From a bacterium (lineage in GTDB: Bacteria > AUK180 > JAQVHJ01), in assembly GCA_028696285.1 (NCBI GenBank), contig JAQVHJ010000143.1:1-6478 (forward strand): a stretch of 6,478 bases of DNA, given 5' to 3'. Made by a program: the position numbers and the translations under genes. Positions 3,813 to 6,478 of this stretch are shown in pieces. Below the pieces are notes generated by a model. It was not told where the DNA came from. It ran no database searches and was given only the letters and a program-made list of their open reading frames with translations. How positions within the stretch are numbered: the stretch's first letter is position 1; each line of letters starts with the position of its first letter.

Positions 3813-6284
3813 ATGCCGATAACATTGCCTATACATGATCCGGTAATAATCTTTGCAATAGTAATGATCATTGTTCTTGTCGCGCCCATTTTAATGGAGA
3901 AGATAAAATTACCCGGGATCATCGGTTTAATATTTGCCGGCATACTCTTTGGCCCCCATCTTTTCGGAATACTTGAGAAGGACAGGGCGATTGACCTTCT
4001 TGGAATGATCGGATTATTATATATCATGTTCCTTGCGGGGTTAGAGATTGATCTTAATTACGTCAGGAAAAATAAACATTACAGTCTTCTATTTGGTATA
4101 ATTACTTTTCTCATCCCTCTGATTTTAGGAACCGTAGCCGGGTTTTATTTTTTGGATCTTAAATTTGGCGCAGCTTTACTCCTTGCAAGCATGTTTTCAT
4201 CACATACACTAATTACATTTCCAATCGTCAGCAGGTTAGGCCTTTCGAAGAAGAGGTCTGTCACCGCAACCATCGGCGGGACTATTTTAACAGATACTCT
4301 TGCGTTCCTGGTTCTGGCTATAGTCATCGCTTCGCATCATGGTGAATTATCATTTTTATTCTGGGTAAAATTAGGGATTCTCAGCATTGTTTATGTTTTA
4401 GTTATTATTATTTTTCTACCAAAGATAGGGGGTTGGTTCTTTCGGAATTTTTCTACCGAATCAGGAATTGAGGAGTATGTCTTTGTAATCACAGCTCTTT
4501 TCATCTCGGCCTTCTTATCGCACTTGATAGGCCTCGAACCGATTATCGGGGCGTTTCTTGCAGGCTTGACACTCAATTCATTAATTCCTGAGAAGAGCAC
4601 TTTAATGAATCGGATTCAGTTTGTGGGCAATTCATTATTCATCCCGTTCTTCCTGATTTCTGTCGGGATGCTGATAGACCCGTTTCTTCTCTTTTCAGAT
4701 CTAAACACGTTAAAAATCTCTTTCCTTATGGTTTTTATAGCGATAATGTCCAAGCATATCGCTTCCAATTTCTTTGGCAGGTTAGTTAATTTTAATCAGA
4801 CAGAAAAAGGCCTTATATTTGGAATGAGCGTCAACCAGGCGGCAGCCACCCTTGCAGCAGTAATAGTCGGGCGTCGGCTCGGGATTTTTAATGATGCGAT
4901 CCTGACCGGAACAATTCTAATGATTATCATTACCTGTTTTCTCGGGTCTGTTCTTACTCAGAAATATTCAAGGGAATTGGTTAGGGATATTAAAGATACC
5001 ATTGACACTTCAAAAGGGACAGAGATTGACAGGATATTGATACCAATAAAGAAATTTGCCAATTTAAATAATTTAATCTCACTTGCGTTCCTTCTCCAGT
5101 CAAAATCAAACCATGAACCGCTTTATCTTCTGCATATTGTAATGGGCGGGAAGAATGAGGAGGAACAGATCATTGAAGGTGAGGCTATCCTGACAAAGGC
5201 AGTTGTAATGGCAAATGCCGTCCAGAAACAGGTCGTACCCTTGACTAAGATAGATGTGAATGTCTCATCTGCAATTTCAAAAGCAATAGCTGAACAGAGA
5301 ATCTCAAAGGTTATTCTTGGCTGGAATGAAAATAAGAACTTTACCTATACCATATTCGATACAGTTCTGGAGCAACTTGTTAGAGCCACGAATAAAATGA
5401 TATTTATTCCCAGAATTATTCACCCGGCTAATCTGACAAAAAGAATATTTTTAATACTACCACCATTAATCAATCAACAGGAAGGATTCAAGAGAAATAT
5501 TCTTGCAATGAAGGAGTTCTACGCCGCCATCTCTGCAAAACTTACCATTATCTCAGAAGAGAATACTTCAAAGGAAATCACGCCATGTTTAAAGGATATT
5601 GGAGTGTCGGTTGATTTTGTCAATATCCAAAGCTGGAAAAAGATTACCGAGCAGTTAAAGAATAAGGTCGGAGAAAATGATATGCTGATTCAGTTCATTT
5701 CCCGAAAGGGTAAACCCGCCTGGCGAAATCTGTTTGATAGAATGCCGTTCCAGTTGAAGCAAAGTTTTCCTGAGAATAATATTATTGTGATATACCCGTA
5801 TTATTCTTCTGATGACCAGGAATTTGATAAGAAATATTTCAGTCAGCATCCTGAAATTTTACGGACAATCCCGGAGAATAATTTCTTCTTCAATCTTACT
5901 GATAATGACCCTGAAAATATTTTCCGGAAAATAATCTCAATAAATACATATCCAAACGATAGGGTGATTTATAATGAATTAGTCTCAGTCATTAATGAAT
6001 ATCCGATTGAGCTTACGCCTGATATCATGCTTATACATATCCGAACGGAGCAGGTAACCGAATCCCAAATTTTCTTCGCTGTTAATAGAAAAGGATTTAC
6101 AATGAAAAATTCCGAATCGAAACCCAGGATAATGATCACTTTTATCTCCCCGAAAAATCAGCCTCCGCAAGCACATTTAAATACTCTTTCCGAAATTTCA
6201 AGAATGGTATTGATGGAAAATATTGTTGATAATTTAATTAAGGCAGATGATTACCTGCAATTCCTCAAGTTTTTCAAGACATAG
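3813..6284 (+). CDS. CPA2-type cation/proton antiporter fused to USP-like and PTS EIIA-like domains
   Basis: This 823-residue inner-membrane protein has a large cytoplasmic tail. Residues 1-385 form a Na+/H+ exchanger (Kef/NapA-like) domain with about 12-13 hydrophobic spans. It carries LPGIIGLIFAGILFGP at 33-48, the ion-site pair Thr160-Asp161, LEPIIGAFLAGLTLN at 241-255 and FFLISVGMLID at 279-289. Only one Asp is present where NapA-like proteins have two, which suggests electroneutral exchange; whether K+ or Na+ is moved cannot be read. Residues about 405-535 form a USP-like domain (RILIPIKKF start, KVILGW end) without the usual glycine ATP loop. Residues 541-662 look like a second, degenerate one. 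Residues about 683-823 resemble PTS EIIA type 2, with His742 (LIHIR) and His788 (AHLNTL) in the active-site positions. No RCK/TrkA-N domain is present. It has its own promoter and is convergent with the next gene. Confidence 0.9.
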   Translation: MPITLPIHDPVIIFAIVMIIVLVAPILMEKIKLPGIIGLIFAGILFGPHLFGILEKDRAIDLLGMIGLLYIMFLAGLEIDLNYVRKNKHYSLLFGIITFLIPLILGTVAGFYFLDLKFGAALLLASMFSSHTLITFPIVSRLGLSKKRSVTATIGGTILTDTLAFLVLAIVIASHHGELSFLFWVKLGILSIVYVLVIIIFLPKIGGWFFRNFSTESGIEEYVFVITALFISAFLSHLIGLEPIIGAFLAGLTLNSLIPEKSTLMNRIQFVGNSLFIPFFLISVGMLIDPFLLFSDLNTLKISFLMVFIAIMSKHIASNFFGRLVNFNQTEKGLIFGMSVNQAAATLAAVIVGRRLGIFNDAILTGTILMIIITCFLGSVLTQKYSRELVRDIKDTIDTSKGTEIDRILIPIKKFANLNNLISLAFLLQSKSNHEPLYLLHIVMGGKNEEEQIIEGEAILTKAVVMANAVQKQVVPLTKIDVNVSSAISKAIAEQRISKVILGWNENKNFTYTIFDTVLEQLVRATNKMIFIPRIIHPANLTKRIFLILPPLINQQEGFKRNILAMKEFYAAISAKLTIISEENTSKEITPCLKDIGVSVDFVNIQSWKKITEQLKNKVGENDMLIQFISRKGKPAWRNLFDRMPFQLKQSFPENNIIVIYPYYSSDDQEFDKKYFSQHPEILRTIPENNFFFNLTDNDPENIFRKIISINTYPNDRVIYNELVSVINEYPIELTPDIMLIHIRTEQVTESQIFFAVNRKGFTMKNSESKPRIMITFISPKNQPPQAHLNTLSEISRMVLMENIVDNLIKADDYLQFLKFFKT

Positions 6285-6301
6285 TTCAGATAGGTTAAAT
6301 T

Positions 6302-6478
6302 TTAAAAAATAACTGCGAATTTTTTTATTGTTTCCTTTCCGGACGCTGTTTTTATTAGAGCGAAATAGACTCCCGATGCAATTCTTTTTCCTGATTCATT
6401 CTTCAGGCTGTATTCAAACCTATTATAACCGGGAAACCTAATTGAACCGGTGAAATCAGCAATTTCAGTTTCAAATAT
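6302..6478 (-). CDS. C-terminal end of a probable type IX-secreted protein (partial)
   Basis: The last 58 codons of a minus-strand gene that enters from the right edge; the stop is at 6302-6304. The peptide contains PGYNRFEYSLKNESGK, then RIASGVYFALIK and finally KKFAVIF. This is the typical end of Por-secretion-tail/FlgD-Ig-like sorting domains: a glycine/asparagine turn, SGVYF strand, and a basic residue pair before a final hydrophobic strand. Such domains direct proteins through the type IX system of FCB bacteria to the cell surface or medium, where the tail is normally removed. The passenger domain is outside the window, so its function is unknown. A FlgD-like structural domain without type IX export is the alternative. 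The gene is convergent with the antiporter, with 17 bases between stop codons and no hairpin terminator visible. Confidence 0.8.
   Translation of the reverse strand: MFETEIADFTGSIRFPGYNRFEYSLKNESGKRIASGVYFALIKTASGKETIKKFAVIF

Noticed and set aside
3793..3822. Nine-codon upstream reading frame overlapping the antiporter start
   Set aside because: ATG at 3793 opens a short frame ending at TAA 3820-3822, but it has no ribosome site of its own and contains the antiporter RBS; most likely chance.

Overview
The window is AT-rich and looks like chromosomal DNA from a bacterium of the FCB group (Bacteroidota, Ignavibacteria or a neighbouring phylum). This rests on three things. A gene entering from the right edge ends in what looks like a type IX secretion C-terminal sorting domain (SGVYF, then a basic/aromatic tail). 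The one unassigned protein carries a lipoprotein signal. The long intergenic space is full of hairpin repeats of a kind I associate with such genomes. The antiporter gene has a textbook sigma-70 promoter and a Shine-Dalgarno-like sequence, both atypical of classical Bacteroidia, so I favour a lineage outside that class. The exact phylum is inference.

Left block (1-2053, all +): the 3' end of pdxA (vitamin B6 synthesis) overlaps ksgA/rsmA (16S rRNA dimethyltransferase) by an ATGA. ksgA in turn overlaps a predicted lipoprotein gene of unknown function by 17 bases. The three reading frames are fused end to end and probably form one transcription unit.

Middle block (2054-3705): about 1.65 kb with no credible gene, but dense nested repeats. 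It holds REP-like two-hairpin elements in both orientations, an exact 109-bp duplication, a 19-bp GC-rich hairpin with a disrupted relative, and three head-to-tail copies of a 173-240 bp composite unit. It also holds several short tandem arrays: period-7 arrays mostly fitting GTGANNN on one strand or the other, and a period-6 array fitting TSTSNN or close to it. This is the least explained part of the window.

Right block (3706-6478): a perfect TTGACA-N17-TATAAT promoter, a short leader and an RBS precede a single 823-residue membrane protein. It joins a CPA2-type cation/proton antiporter to two universal-stress-protein-like domains and a degenerate PTS EIIA-type-2-like domain that keeps both active-site histidines. 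It looks like a transporter gated by cytoplasmic sensing of nucleotide, stress or phosphorylation state. Seventeen bases downstream, on the opposite strand, lies the C-terminal end of a probable type IX-secreted protein.
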